Part shown: piece by piece, positions 19,301 through 28,175 of the stretch
How positions within the stretch are numbered: the stretch's first letter is position 1
Layout of the letters: each line of letters opens with the position of its first letter
Origin: Pirellulaceae bacterium
GTDB lineage: Bacteria; Planctomycetota; Planctomycetia; Pirellulales; Pirellulaceae
NCBI GenBank assembly: GCA_026004775.1
Contig: BPJU01000022.1
Coordinates: forward strand, 1-64,000
Length of the DNA stretch: 64,000 nt
Reading direction: 5' to 3'
Position numbers and translations under genes: made by a program
Notes under the pieces: generated by a model
Told to the model about the DNA's origin: nothing
The model's input: only the letters and a program-made list of their open reading frames with translations
Databases searched by the model: none

Positions 19301-22300
19301 ATGGTTTGCCGCACCGGACGCGGCCGGGAGCTTCGAGGGATTCGCGGGTGCCGCGGCCGGTGGTGAGCGAATGCCGGCTCTTCAAGAGAATGCCGATCAG
19401 TCGGTCCCGGTTCCCGAAGCGCCGCAGAACGCCGTACCGCAAAGAGGAGTAACCGCCGGCCCGCCATCCGTTGAAGGCCGGCCCACCAGTCAGACTGCTT
19501 CCGGCAAAGCCGCATCGAAGGCAGATGCCCTGCGTGGCGTTCGCAGCCTGGTGATCGATGTGCAGGCCGCTTTTCTTACGGCACCGCAAGACCGTATCGT
19601 CCGCTTGCAGGGCTTGGCCGCCGAGCCGAGGGCCCGCATCACGGTCTGGAAACAACACCACGCAAACGCCTTGATGGCCGGCTGCGCCGGATTGGTGTTG
19701 ACGATGGGACTTTTCCTGCTTCGCCATGGTAAACAGCGCTGGCAGTTCCTGGTGATCGTGCTGGGAGCAGCACTGGCGGTTCCGCCGCTGCTGGGAATGA
19801 GTGCCGAACTGTGGCCTGCTGCCGCCGGTGTGTTTGTGGCAACGGCCATTGTGGCACTCTGGGAAGTTGCGGCCACAGCCGCACGACTCGCCGGTCGTTG
19901 GCTGGCATGGGGTACGCGGTGGTTGTTGCCGGCCAGGTCCACACGCCGGCCAGGCATTGCCCACTTGTGGCTGGCGCTTCTGTTGCTGCCGGCCGGTCAT
20001 GCCACGCTATGGGCACAAAGTCCGGTGCCGGACCGCTCATTGCTCGATGAACTACAACATCTGGTGACTCCTCCGCTGAAACTTCCCGACGATGCCGTCA
20101 TTATCCCTTATGACAGCCAACAACTGCCCAGAATTGAACGGGCAGAGCGGATTTTGGTTCCCTATGCTACGTATGTCAAACTCTGGAATCGTGCTCATCC
20201 GGACCGGCCGATCCAAGCTCCGCCATTGCCGGTGGAGGTCGCTCTAGGACCGGCGAAGTTCCGCGCCGACTTGCGCGATGAGGATACATTGCGAATGGAA
20301 GCGGATCTGTCGATTTATTCGCTGGTGGATAAGCCAACCAGTGTGACGCTGCCCTTCGATGGAGTGGTGTTAGGTGAAGCCGTCCATGGTAGCCCGACGG
20401 CCCGATGGGAGATTGCTGCGCCGCCGGCCGGAAGGTCCCGTCATCCCAACGGCGGTTCTCTGCTGGTTCACCTGTCGGGAAAGGGCATGCACCGAGTGAC
20501 ATTCACCTTGTACTTTCGCGTCGAGCGCGTCGGCGGATGGCGCGTCGTCACGGGCGTGCTGCCGGCCCCGGTCACTTCGTCGTTGCAATGTGTCGTCCAT
20601 GAGGCGCCGAGCGAGATAAGGATTTCCGGAGTAGCCGATCGTACGGCCTGGGACATAGCGACTGCGGGCGACACGATCGACACCTCCCTGGTACCTGGTG
20701 CGCGGCTGCGGCTTCAGTGGCGGCCAAAAACCGGCTCGGTGCCGGTCGATGCCGCCTTGACCACCACCAGCCAGGCCGTTCTGGATGTGCTCGAAGACGG
20801 CCTGCGGCTTGCTTGGCAAAGCCATTTGGAATTCCGGCAAGGAAGGCGCGACGAATTCACATTCTTGCTGCCGGCAGGCTACCTGGTGGAACGTGTGAGC
20901 GGAGCCAATGTGCGCGGATGGAACCAGGTGGTCGAGGGGGACCAGACACGCTTGCGCGTGGAATTGCTGCGAACCGCGACGGACAGCGAGCAAGTGCTGC
21001 TCTACCTGTCTCAGCGATGGAGCTTACCCGACGACGCGCCTCGAGAATTTCTGGTGCCGAGCGTACAGGTAGAAGGTGCATCCATGCAACAAGGGAGATT
21101 GCTGGTACGACGAAGCGTACTGGTGGATTTGCAATTGCTCGAAGCCGACGGCGTTACACGCGCCGATGTGGATCCGGAAGCCGCCAATCAGCTCGTGCAA
21201 CAAGCCGGTAACGAGGAACGCTTGTTGCGGGTAAAAGCGTTTCAAGGCTTTCAGTTTTCACGATTGCCGTATCGCCTCCGAGCCCGTGCTGCCTGGTTGC
21301 AACTCGAACTTCGCTCGCAACAGCAAGGGGTGTTGCGCGTCAGCGAACGCCAATGGAAGTGGCAAACGCGCTTCGTCATCCAACACCGCGGCATGCCGGT
21401 ACATCAGTTGAAGTTTCGACTGCCGGCGGGCCTGGAAATCGCTGAAGTGTCGCAGCCGGAATGGGTGATCACCAAACAGGATTCGCATCAGTTATTGACG
21501 GTCTATTTCGGTTCGGGGCAAGTTGACCAGGTGGTGGTAGAATTGACCGGAAGTGCCGTGCCGCGACAGGCAGAAGATCCGATCGAGCTTCCGGTGATTC
21601 ACGTGGCCGGAGCTTCTGAAGAGAAATCGCAATGGGTCGTCCAGGCCGATCCCGCCTTCCGCCTCCAGGTGGTCGAGCTACGAGGTGGCGAAGTGATCCC
21701 CCTGGAACAGACATCTTCGTGGTTCAGCTCCGGCACTCCGATCGTATCCGGAGGCGGCCTGGCGTTGTCGTTCGGAACCGGTGAGTACGCGGCGCGGCTG
21801 GCCGTGGCCCGGCGGCAGCCGGTAGTGCGCTGTGTGACGTTGAGCAACGTCAGCTTTACGGAACAGGCCATCGAGGAGACGGTTCTGCTCGAGTGGCAGG
21901 TGTTGGAGGCTGGGATCAACGAGTTGGTATTTCGCCTGCCCAGCCGTTTCCAAGAGGCTCGCCTGGATGTGCCCGCCTTGCGCGGCACATCCGTGATCCC
22001 GGTTGCGGCGGCAGCGGATGCGCAGCCGCAGGTCGAATTCCGCGTCCAACTACAAGACGATCTTATGGGAACGATTCGCCTGGTCGCAAAACTCGACTCG
22101 CCACTTGCCGATCAAGCTCATGCCGCCCCGATTCCTGTGGTGCTGACCGGAGAGGTAACGCGGCAGTACGTTACGGTGCAGAATTCCGGGCGCGATGAAT
22201 TGGTGGTGGTCGAACAGGCGGAGGTGGACGGTTTGGTGTGGGGGCAGACCCCCTGGCGCGACCTGGTGCAGTTGGATGTGGCTTACGGGTTCCAGGTGCG

Positions 22301-23756
22301 GTCGGGAGCCGTGTCGCCGCGCGTGCTGCTGCGGCTTCAGCCGCAGAGCCAACTCCAGACCGTCACGGCTCGGCTCGGTTACGCCGAAACCATCATCGTG
22401 GTGGACGCGTCCGGTGAATACCGGGCTCGCCACGAATGGAGAGTCGAAAACCGTACGGAACAGTTTTTGAAGGTCGAGTTGCCCGCGGAGGCAGCCCTGT
22501 GGGCGGTGCATGTGGCCGGACAGCCGGTAAAGCCGGCGCAACCGGACCAGACTTCAGCGACCGGCCAGATCTGGATCCCGCTTGTGAAAACCGACGATGC
22601 CGACGCCGATTATCCGGTGATACTCGTTTATGCCGGCCGGCTGGCGTTGCCGGCTCAAGCCGGGACCGTATCCTTTCCGCTGCCGCGCAGTACCAATATC
22701 CACACTGAAATCCATCAAGTTACTGTTTATCTGCCGGAAAACTATCACTGGTTTGATTTTCGAGGTGCTGCGCCGCTCCAGGGAGAAGAAGAGTATGGTT
22801 CGGCTTATACCCGTTATTTGCAAGAACAAGTGTCACGATTGACTCAGGCATTTCAATCCAAATCTCACTATAAGAAAATGCGCGCGTTGCAAAGCCTGAA
22901 AATCATCGAGTCAGAAGTGGCACAAGACGAACAGTCTATACGGCAACGATCCGTCAAGGGCGGCGACGCGCTGGCGCTCATCCAGCAAGCACAACAGCAG
23001 ATCGTCGAGCAGCTTCCGGCCGCGGACGCTGAATCTCTTGGACAGCTCCAGAACCGACAAATGATCGAACGTCTTTATTCTGAGCAACTCGGCTTCCGGG
23101 CCAAGAACACGGTAACACGCGGAGAAATAGACTTCGGCCGAAGTGCCGGTATCCCGGCGAGCGGTGCAACCGGGGCACCGATGATCAACGAGCGATGGTT
23201 TTCCTCGAACCTCTCGGCAGCCTCGGGCGAACCTTCTCGACAGCAATCGCGCGATCTGCCGTCCGACTCGCCACAAGCACAAAAGGCGGCTCGGGACGAC
23301 GAGCGACTGCGGGCTCTGAATCTTGAACTCCAAGCCGATCTGGGCCAGGCCCGCCGGCCGGGCACGACGGGCAAACCCCAGGCCGCTGCTGCTCCAGGTG
23401 GATTCGCAGGTGGCACGGTGCCGCAGGCTGCTCAGCCTCCGGCAAGCACTCCCGGCGAAGCCGCTCAGGCTGCCGGCGGGCGTACAGCTCCGTCGGTTTC
23501 GGAGGGCCGGCTTCAACTGGCCGCCGGACTGCCCATCCGTCGCGGTGTGGCCAGCCTCGAGCTGGAAATTCCGCAACGTGGTCAGGTCTACTATCTGCGG
23601 GGCGAACGGGGACGTGTGGAGATTACCGCTCGGGCTGTCAAGCGGGAATTGTCCGAGCGGTCGATCCGCACGGCGGCCGGGTTGCTTCTTCTTGTCGTGG
23701 GCTGCTGGCTGACTACGCGCCGCCATCGGACTTCGGCAGCCAGCAATGCGTCGTAA
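16383..23756 (+). CDS. giant two-module membrane protein B, unknown function
   Basis: A 2457-residue protein. Module 1: signal peptide (residues 1-36, ending STAVAQQ), REIYVPAERLSVLL ... LYLTRDEYAELVEKA, LRPGWHALPLALQGV, a beta-rich body, then three to four membrane helices near residues 1094-1180. Module 2 begins with an internal signal-peptide-like stretch (LALLLLPAGHATLWAQ, about residues 1197-1212). It then has VIIPYDSQQL ... ILVPYATYVKLWNRA, another beta-rich body, a Gln-rich helical segment (about 2140-2250), a Pro/Ala/Gln-rich disordered region, and one C-terminal membrane helix (about 2427-2447) before a basic tail. Each module resembles gene A, so B looks like a fusion of two A-like genes. 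The ATG overlaps A's stop codon and has AAGGAG 9 bases upstream (in AAGGAGAAACTTCGTA), implying coupled expression. No catalytic motif is recognised. Confidence 0.87.
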   Translation: MGGFGKPKAWGVTSALRVASVVLAWAFSSTAVAQQASEKPVLVGNNNKPVVREIYVPAERLSVLLENSPEHLYLTRDEYAELVEKAAVRPASEAPLAITVSDAEYQIQIEENRALITGKLAVEVLRPGWHALPLALQGVGLRDARWDGQPALFARDEQGQTLLIAGGPGMHLLELECTAPVQTQAAQQKLQLQLPGSRSVRVTLRATGDIELQSGARVLSRNYDPTNDQTQFELVAPGGPWTFVLSVNNRILQRDRLVVSRGVVVDRLLHGRELVRVSQHFSVLHGVVDRLDWRLPADLNVQQVRCEQLARWEVSSPEGEWKRLAVFLRSPTSEPVTVQLTAERPLVENQRWEFPRIVPLDAAGSAQVVAILLEWPLELADLDSRGLTPIDAVIGQQLVESLPAGTALFPVRPIAAFYAPASDYAASGKVRLPPPVLDVRSAVTLHVDRRVLRAAGVFSVRQQRDRLFGFSFRVPAGWHVTQLTDAAGKVVEHEAFALPDGDTRIFLKPARVVEAGETLSVTFSAIGNIPEWLEEWERQQLSFPLFVVENAVEQRGAIAVLADDSLEVRLEELEGLSPLDRAEREEFGVLAEAPLAFRFESPDFRAVLAVTRRQPELAARCYSFFRIENAGLVAHQEIVYTVRQAPTRRLSFALPKNTPGEIAVRGAGPVTVREYSARETETERIWDVTLAEEISLDPQLRAGQAQLLIDWQMPMPQTAEDIPLPIVRAAGTPVQAGYFAVESDLEREVSVHTSARRADLEELAEAQYRPGGRVAGAYAYSGPPAEARLSVRRYATYGLPAAVVERLELKSVVSTSGVVQTLAVYRLRTKLSTLELHLPDDAQTLWAVSADQQPISPFQHGDSVLLNLPVASQEEARVVSIAYESKVEPLERQRRFALGVPTLWMPSEPGDTEAKLIPANDVQWELLEPPGYSVTRVDGTFAWRAPKRRWLAWFSLGKSSARPPTAAAEPVPLWFAAPDAAGSFEGFAGAAAGGERMPALQENADQSVPVPEAPQNAVPQRGVTAGPPSVEGRPTSQTASGKAASKADALRGVRSLVIDVQAAFLTAPQDRIVRLQGLAAEPRARITVWKQHHANALMAGCAGLVLTMGLFLLRHGKQRWQFLVIVLGAALAVPPLLGMSAELWPAAAGVFVATAIVALWEVAATAARLAGRWLAWGTRWLLPARSTRRPGIAHLWLALLLLPAGHATLWAQSPVPDRSLLDELQHLVTPPLKLPDDAVIIPYDSQQLPRIERAERILVPYATYVKLWNRAHPDRPIQAPPLPVEVALGPAKFRADLRDEDTLRMEADLSIYSLVDKPTSVTLPFDGVVLGEAVHGSPTARWEIAAPPAGRSRHPNGGSLLVHLSGKGMHRVTFTLYFRVERVGGWRVVTGVLPAPVTSSLQCVVHEAPSEIRISGVADRTAWDIATAGDTIDTSLVPGARLRLQWRPKTGSVPVDAALTTTSQAVLDVLEDGLRLAWQSHLEFRQGRRDEFTFLLPAGYLVERVSGANVRGWNQVVEGDQTRLRVELLRTATDSEQVLLYLSQRWSLPDDAPREFLVPSVQVEGASMQQGRLLVRRSVLVDLQLLEADGVTRADVDPEAANQLVQQAGNEERLLRVKAFQGFQFSRLPYRLRARAAWLQLELRSQQQGVLRVSERQWKWQTRFVIQHRGMPVHQLKFRLPAGLEIAEVSQPEWVITKQDSHQLLTVYFGSGQVDQVVVELTGSAVPRQAEDPIELPVIHVAGASEEKSQWVVQADPAFRLQVVELRGGEVIPLEQTSSWFSSGTPIVSGGGLALSFGTGEYAARLAVARRQPVVRCVTLSNVSFTEQAIEETVLLEWQVLEAGINELVFRLPSRFQEARLDVPALRGTSVIPVAAAADAQPQVEFRVQLQDDLMGTIRLVAKLDSPLADQAHAAPIPVVLTGEVTRQYVTVQNSGRDELVVVEQAEVDGLVWGQTPWRDLVQLDVAYGFQVRSGAVSPRVLLRLQPQSQLQTVTARLGYAETIIVVDASGEYRARHEWRVENRTEQFLKVELPAEAALWAVHVAGQPVKPAQPDQTSATGQIWIPLVKTDDADADYPVILVYAGRLALPAQAGTVSFPLPRSTNIHTEIHQVTVYLPENYHWFDFRGAAPLQGEEEYGSAYTRYLQEQVSRLTQAFQSKSHYKKMRALQSLKIIESEVAQDEQSIRQRSVKGGDALALIQQAQQQIVEQLPAADAESLGQLQNRQMIERLYSEQLGFRAKNTVTRGEIDFGRSAGIPASGATGAPMINERWFSSNLSAASGEPSRQQSRDLPSDSPQAQKAARDDERLRALNLELQADLGQARRPGTTGKPQAAAAPGGFAGGTVPQAAQPPASTPGEAAQAAGGRTAPSVSEGRLQLAAGLPIRRGVASLELEIPQRGQVYYLRGERGRVEITARAVKRELSERSIRTAAGLLLLVVGCWLTTRRHRTSAASNAS

Positions 23757-23991
23757 AGCCTCTTTTTCCCGCTCAAAAGGAAAAACGCCGGTTTTCGCCG
23801 TCGCTATTTGGCGGCAGCAACAGGATTGTCGATATGCGGCCGATGGTTGCGCGAAGTCCAGCGCTGTTAAATCACCGGCAGCCAAACGCTGACTGCCTGC
23901 CGAACCTGGAACGTTCGAGTTTCTCCCTGGAAGCACCGCGAACCATTGATGGCACCAGAGCAACTGTGAACGGTGTCTTTTCCCGACCGAA

Positions 23992-25689
23992 TCAGATACG
24001 TTTGGATAGTCGTTCGGCTAATCGCGTGAGAGTAGGGCTGTAGTCATTTGGATCGAGCAGCACATGCAGCAAGCTGAATTGGCTGCGGTCTTCCCAGGCG
24101 GAAAGCAAGGCGCGCTCGAAGTCACCTTCCGTTTCGACTCGGTAGCCTCGGCCGCCTCCGAGCACTTCAGGAATGCGCGCGTAATCCCACCGCCGGATAT
24201 CGTTGAACTGCCACTGGCCGGGATGCAGGACGCGTTCGGTGCCGTAGCCACCGTTATCGAGGACGATGACGATGGGGCTTAAGCCGTAGCGTACGGCGGT
24301 GGACAGTTCCATACCGGTCATTTGGAACGCGCCGTCACCGCACAAGGCTACCACGCGCGCATCGGGCCGCGCGGCCAGGGCGCCGACGCACGCCGGAACG
24401 GCGAAGCCCATCGAGGTATAGTAAGCCGGGCTGATGAACTCGGTTCGCTCGTGGGTGACCAACTCGGTGGCTGCAAACAGTGAATCACCGATGTCGGCGA
24501 TCACGATCGTGTCATCGTCCAGTTGCCGGTCGAGGCGTTCGATCAGGCGGCGCAGCGTGATCCGCGCGTCGGGCTTCAGCTCGAACGGTTCCCGCTCAGC
24601 CCGCGGTCGCAATCCGTCGGGAATCGGGCGCGGTCGGGGAGGTGGCTGGCGTTTCAGTAGTTCATCCAGAAAATCGCCCAGCACGACGCCGCGGTAATGA
24701 TGGTGTCGGATGCGGAGCTGTTCGCTGGTAGCGTAGATGCATTTGCCCGGATCGAGGTTGGCGGTGTAGATACCGAGGTTCAGGTCGGTCATGAAAGCGC
24801 CCAGCAACAAGACGCAGTCGCTTTCTTCCACGAACTGGGTGACTTCCGGGCGCCCCATGGCGCCCTCGTACAGTCCGATGTACAGCGGATGCGTCTCGCG
24901 GATGACGCTCTTGCCCAACATCGTCGCGGCGATCGGGATCTGCAGATGCTCGGCCAGTGCCAGCAGTTTTTCCTGCCATCCGAAGCGGTGTATCTCCACC
25001 CCAGCGATAATGATCGGTTTTTCCGTGCGGGCCAGCCACGCAAGCGTCTCTTCCACGGCTTCGTTCAGCGCCTGCGGGTCGGTGGCATGTTCCCAGCGGT
25101 GATAGGTATGCGTCACGTGGGGAACGACATGAACCATATCGCGTGGCAATTCGATATACACCGGCCTCTTGAAACGCACGGCCGTATCCAGTGCCCGATC
25201 GATATCGCGGAAGGCATCGACCGGGTCGTTCAAATCCACGGCCACCGCACAGATTTTTTCGAAGACCTCCAGTTGCGTGCGGAAGTCGCGCACCTTGTGG
25301 TGCAGCAGAGGATTGTTCACCCGTTCGCTGATGCCGGGCGCCCCGCTGATGACGATCACCGGTGACTTTTCCGCATAGGCTCCGGCCACCGAATTGCACA
25401 CGCTCAGGCCACCCACACAATACGTGACACAGACCACACCCAGGCCGTGCACGCGAGCATAGGCGTCGGCTGCAAAACCGGCACAATCTTCGCGGGTGCA
25501 ATTGACGACCCGCAGCGGACTGGATTCCAGCATTCCGTAGAACGAGAGCACGTAGTCGCCGGGAATCCCAAAGACATGCCCCACGCCATAGTCCAACAGC
25601 CGCTTGATCAGGTAACCCCCGATGGACAGCGGCGCCGGCCGGGCCATAGCATTGACGTTTTCGACTTCGCTGGCAAGCGTCTGCGTCAT
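23992..25689 (-). CDS. ThDP-dependent 2-keto acid decarboxylase (pyruvate/indolepyruvate type)
   Basis: A 565-residue thiamine-diphosphate enzyme expected to decarboxylate a 2-oxo acid (pyruvate, phenylpyruvate or indolepyruvate) to the aldehyde in the cytoplasm. Key residues of this family are visible: the GIPGDY loop (D44), the catalytic Glu in TREDCAGFAADAYAR (E67), the adjacent His pair in NPLLHHKVRDF (H130-H131), and the ThDP/Mg site GDGAFQMT ... LDNGGYG. The HH pair separates it from acetolactate synthases. The substrate cannot be decided from sequence. The start MTQTL is set by AAAGGAGA 8 bases upstream; a longer frame to 25743 has no such site. It follows the kinase gene after a 72-base gap on the same strand and is convergent with the giant gene B. 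Confidence 0.88.
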   Translation of the reverse strand: MTQTLASEVENVNAMARPAPLSIGGYLIKRLLDYGVGHVFGIPGDYVLSFYGMLESSPLRVVNCTREDCAGFAADAYARVHGLGVVCVTYCVGGLSVCNSVAGAYAEKSPVIVISGAPGISERVNNPLLHHKVRDFRTQLEVFEKICAVAVDLNDPVDAFRDIDRALDTAVRFKRPVYIELPRDMVHVVPHVTHTYHRWEHATDPQALNEAVEETLAWLARTEKPIIIAGVEIHRFGWQEKLLALAEHLQIPIAATMLGKSVIRETHPLYIGLYEGAMGRPEVTQFVEESDCVLLLGAFMTDLNLGIYTANLDPGKCIYATSEQLRIRHHHYRGVVLGDFLDELLKRQPPPRPRPIPDGLRPRAEREPFELKPDARITLRRLIERLDRQLDDDTIVIADIGDSLFAATELVTHERTEFISPAYYTSMGFAVPACVGALAARPDARVVALCGDGAFQMTGMELSTAVRYGLSPIVIVLDNGGYGTERVLHPGQWQFNDIRRWDYARIPEVLGGGRGYRVETEGDFERALLSAWEDRSQFSLLHVLLDPNDYSPTLTRLAERLSKRI

Positions 25690-25761
25690 GGTTGCGTCTC
25701 CTTTCGACCCTGCGGGCCCGTACCCCAGCCGCCGGCCCCCCAAAGCCTCCTCATCCTGTAT

Positions 25762-27297
25762 CTAGGACGAAGAGGCCGGCACGGGCAACTTCAATAGCCG
25801 CAGCAACGTCGACCGCAGCTCGCCCAACTTCGGCGTGGTCAATACCACGCGGTCCGGCGACGTCCGGGCAGCCGACATCCACGAAGGGTCTGCCTGGTGC
25901 AACACGAGAACGGCTGGAATCTGCCGCGTCGCCTCATGCTCGCCGAATCGATTGAAGGCATCCACGGCTTGCTGTTTGAGCTCCGTAGTGAAAAACAATA
26001 CGCAGTCGGCCGGCGGTCCGTCCACGCTGTCGGCGAAACGCTGGAGCGCCCTCTCCGGATCACTGTAGATCAGCACCCGATAGCCGCGCTTCTTCAGCCG
26101 GTCGCGCAACAAGTCCTGCATCCCCACATGCGATTCGATAATCATCAACCGCCGTGAATCCCCTTCAGCCGTCTGCGACTCGTCTTCCGAAGTCGCCTGC
26201 CGCTCGGTTTCAGCCACCTCCAGTTGTTCCGGCGCAGCCGGTTCGGCCGCGGAAGCAGCGGACGTGCCACCTCGATCACCCGCTTCCCAGCGTTTCAAGG
26301 CTTGCTGCACATCTTTGAGCATCTCGGCGGGGGTCTGATAGCGCTTCTGTGGATCCAATTCCATCGCTTTGTTGACAATGGCCAAAATATAATGCGGTAA
26401 CCCCGGCTCCAATTGGCTGAGCGGCGTAATTTCGCGGAAACGAGTTATATTCAACCGGTATAGCCGGTCTTTCACTTCCAGCAGCGGCGCCTTGCCACAC
26501 AACATGTGATAGAGCAAGCAACCTGCGAAATAGATGTCACTGCGCAAATCGTCCTTGCGCACCCCCGTGCCCCGCTCCAGTGCGGCATAGTCTATGGCAC
26601 GGGCATTGGGACATTCGGCCAGGTCTTTGTCATCAAAATGGCGAGCCGCCAAACCGAAGTCCACCAGTTTCGACTTGCCGGAACTGGAGACCAACACGTT
26701 GGACATCTTCAGGTCCCGATGCGTCACCCCCTGTTCAATTGCGTACTGCAAGGCATTGAGCACGTCGGAGATGATTTTCAGTGCCAGAGGCGGCTCGAGC
26801 TTGCCGCGCAAACGCACCATCTCCTTCAGCGTCTGCCCCTCGACAAACTCCATCACCAGATACGGTTCACGCGGATCGGAATTCACCTCATATACGGGCA
26901 CGATATTCGGATGCCGGAGTTTTTCGCCCACGTGTCCTTCTCGCAAAAACTGCTCCAGCTCGACCGGATTGTCCCGATAGCGCTTCCGTAATACTTTCAC
27001 GGCAGCGATACGCCCCGTCTCGGTGTGCACCGCCCGATAGACGCGGGCGAACGAGCCGGTGCCGACCAGGTAGAGCACTTTGTATTTCCCGTAGAAGAAG
27101 CCGCTGCGCTCTCCTTTCAGCACGCGTTCCGCCTGAAAATTGGTGATCACCTCCTTGCGCACCGCCGCGGCAATAAACTCTTCCACGCTTACACTGCGCG
27201 TACCCAGATCAGCCCAGATGGCGTTGATCTGGCGATTGTCGGCCAATCCCAGTTCGAACAAGCGCTGCGCAAAGCGCTCGGCTGTCATAGTGGGCAT
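25762..27297 (-). CDS. Ser/Thr protein kinase with C-terminal receiver-like domain
   Basis: A 511-residue protein. Residues 1-65 form a helical leader (MTAERFAQRLFELGL). The kinase domain runs from about 71 to 345, with a glycine loop GTGSFARVY, ATP-binding K101, catalytic HRDLKMSN (D195) and Mg-binding DFG (D213). After an Ala/Glu-rich linker, residues about 380-500 resemble a response-regulator receiver (RLMIIESHVGMQDLLRDRL). The strand that should end in the phosphoacceptor Asp reads CVLFFTTEL, so it is probably not phosphorylated in the usual way. There is no transmembrane segment, unlike many bacterial kinases of this class, so it should be cytosolic. The ATG at 27297 has GGAG 9 bases upstream; an extension to a TTG at 27552 is unlikely. 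The small coiled-coil gene lies upstream. Confidence 0.88.
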   Translation of the reverse strand: MPTMTAERFAQRLFELGLADNRQINAIWADLGTRSVSVEEFIAAAVRKEVITNFQAERVLKGERSGFFYGKYKVLYLVGTGSFARVYRAVHTETGRIAAVKVLRKRYRDNPVELEQFLREGHVGEKLRHPNIVPVYEVNSDPREPYLVMEFVEGQTLKEMVRLRGKLEPPLALKIISDVLNALQYAIEQGVTHRDLKMSNVLVSSSGKSKLVDFGLAARHFDDKDLAECPNARAIDYAALERGTGVRKDDLRSDIYFAGCLLYHMLCGKAPLLEVKDRLYRLNITRFREITPLSQLEPGLPHYILAIVNKAMELDPQKRYQTPAEMLKDVQQALKRWEAGDRGGTSAASAAEPAAPEQLEVAETERQATSEDESQTAEGDSRRLMIIESHVGMQDLLRDRLKKRGYRVLIYSDPERALQRFADSVDGPPADCVLFFTTELKQQAVDAFNRFGEHEATRQIPAVLVLHQADPSWMSAARTSPDRVVLTTPKLGELRSTLLRLLKLPVPASSS

Positions 27298-27558
27298 GGT
27301 TGCCAACTCCACGACCGCAAGCCCCACCCTGCGTAGTATTCCTACTACCCAGTGTATCGTAGGCGCAACGGATAAGCCAGACAAATGAGAGACTTCGAAG
27401 ACCTGGGCGGCGACCAACTGACATCTGTAACGGTTCGGCGCCGCGGCTTGATCCGCCAACAACAACGGGCACGCGCTGCGGCACGTGCCCGTATCGTTCC
27501 ACTTGGCCGTGGCATCCACCGCGATCCGGCACAGCGATGACGGCCCCGGCAATGACCA

Positions 27559-27852
27559 TTATTCCTCGCCCCGCTCCGACTCCAAGCTCCGGCGATAGGC
27601 ATCCCGCTCGCGCCGCGTCGCCTCCAGATCGAACAGCAGGTACTTCATATCCAGCCGCAGTTGGCTAAGCGCTTCCTGGACCAGACGCAAGATCCGCCGC
27701 CTCCGCCGTGTGCTCTCCATGATCCGAAGCATCAACGGCTCTAACCGCTGCCTGTACACCGCCGGCAGACTGGAAATGCCGTCGGCCAAAGCCAACATCT
27801 CTTGCGGCAATTCGTCTTGGCTCCCGTAACCAAATCGCGGCGAAGTTGTCAT
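27559..27852 (-). CDS. small coiled-coil protein, unknown function
   Basis: A 97-residue hydrophilic protein. Residues about 45-95 are predicted helical with many Arg, Leu and Glu (for example RLDMKYLLFDLEATRRERDAY), suggesting a coiled coil or dimerisation helix. No known domain is recognised. GGGAG lies upstream of the ATG, and the gene is first in the minus-strand run leading to the Ser/Thr kinase (262 bases downstream), so it could be a partner or regulator of that kinase; this is inference from position only. Confidence 0.6.
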   Translation of the reverse strand: MTTSPRFGYGSQDELPQEMLALADGISSLPAVYRQRLEPLMLRIMESTRRRRRILRLVQEALSQLRLDMKYLLFDLEATRRERDAYRRSLESERGEE

Positions 27853-28175
27853 GTGGTGCGTCTCCCTGGTGCCCTGTTGCCGTTACGTCAGTCAGCTTGA
27901 CGCACCTTACGTGCCGACCCGGGTTGCGGGCCGCCATTCAACGACCAAACCCTTGATCACTAAAAGACTTACGACAAGGCCGGCGGAACAAGACGCTGGC
28001 CGCGCCTGTCGCCTTTTTGCAACAAGTCGCTCTGGCTACGTTGCGTATCCCACGCTATAAGCCCCAGTTAGCTCCGCTACAGCCCAGCGGTGCGGCTGTT
28101 GCCAATGAGCAACACAGCAACCGTTTTGGACCCTGTCGAACCTTACGAGGTAGTTGTACCGATCGGTCTTGGATC
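27853..28175. other. divergent intergenic region, no gene seen
   Basis: This gap separates the divergent starts of the coiled-coil gene and the large secreted protein. It contains a TTGACG (about 27897-27902) without a matching -10 box. The open frame running through it in the plus direction is continuous with the next gene but begins without a ribosome binding site. Confidence 0.45.

Noticed and set aside
22911-23963. 350-residue minus-strand frame opposite giant gene B
   Set aside because: It is an antisense shadow in high-GC coding DNA with a composition unlike real proteins.
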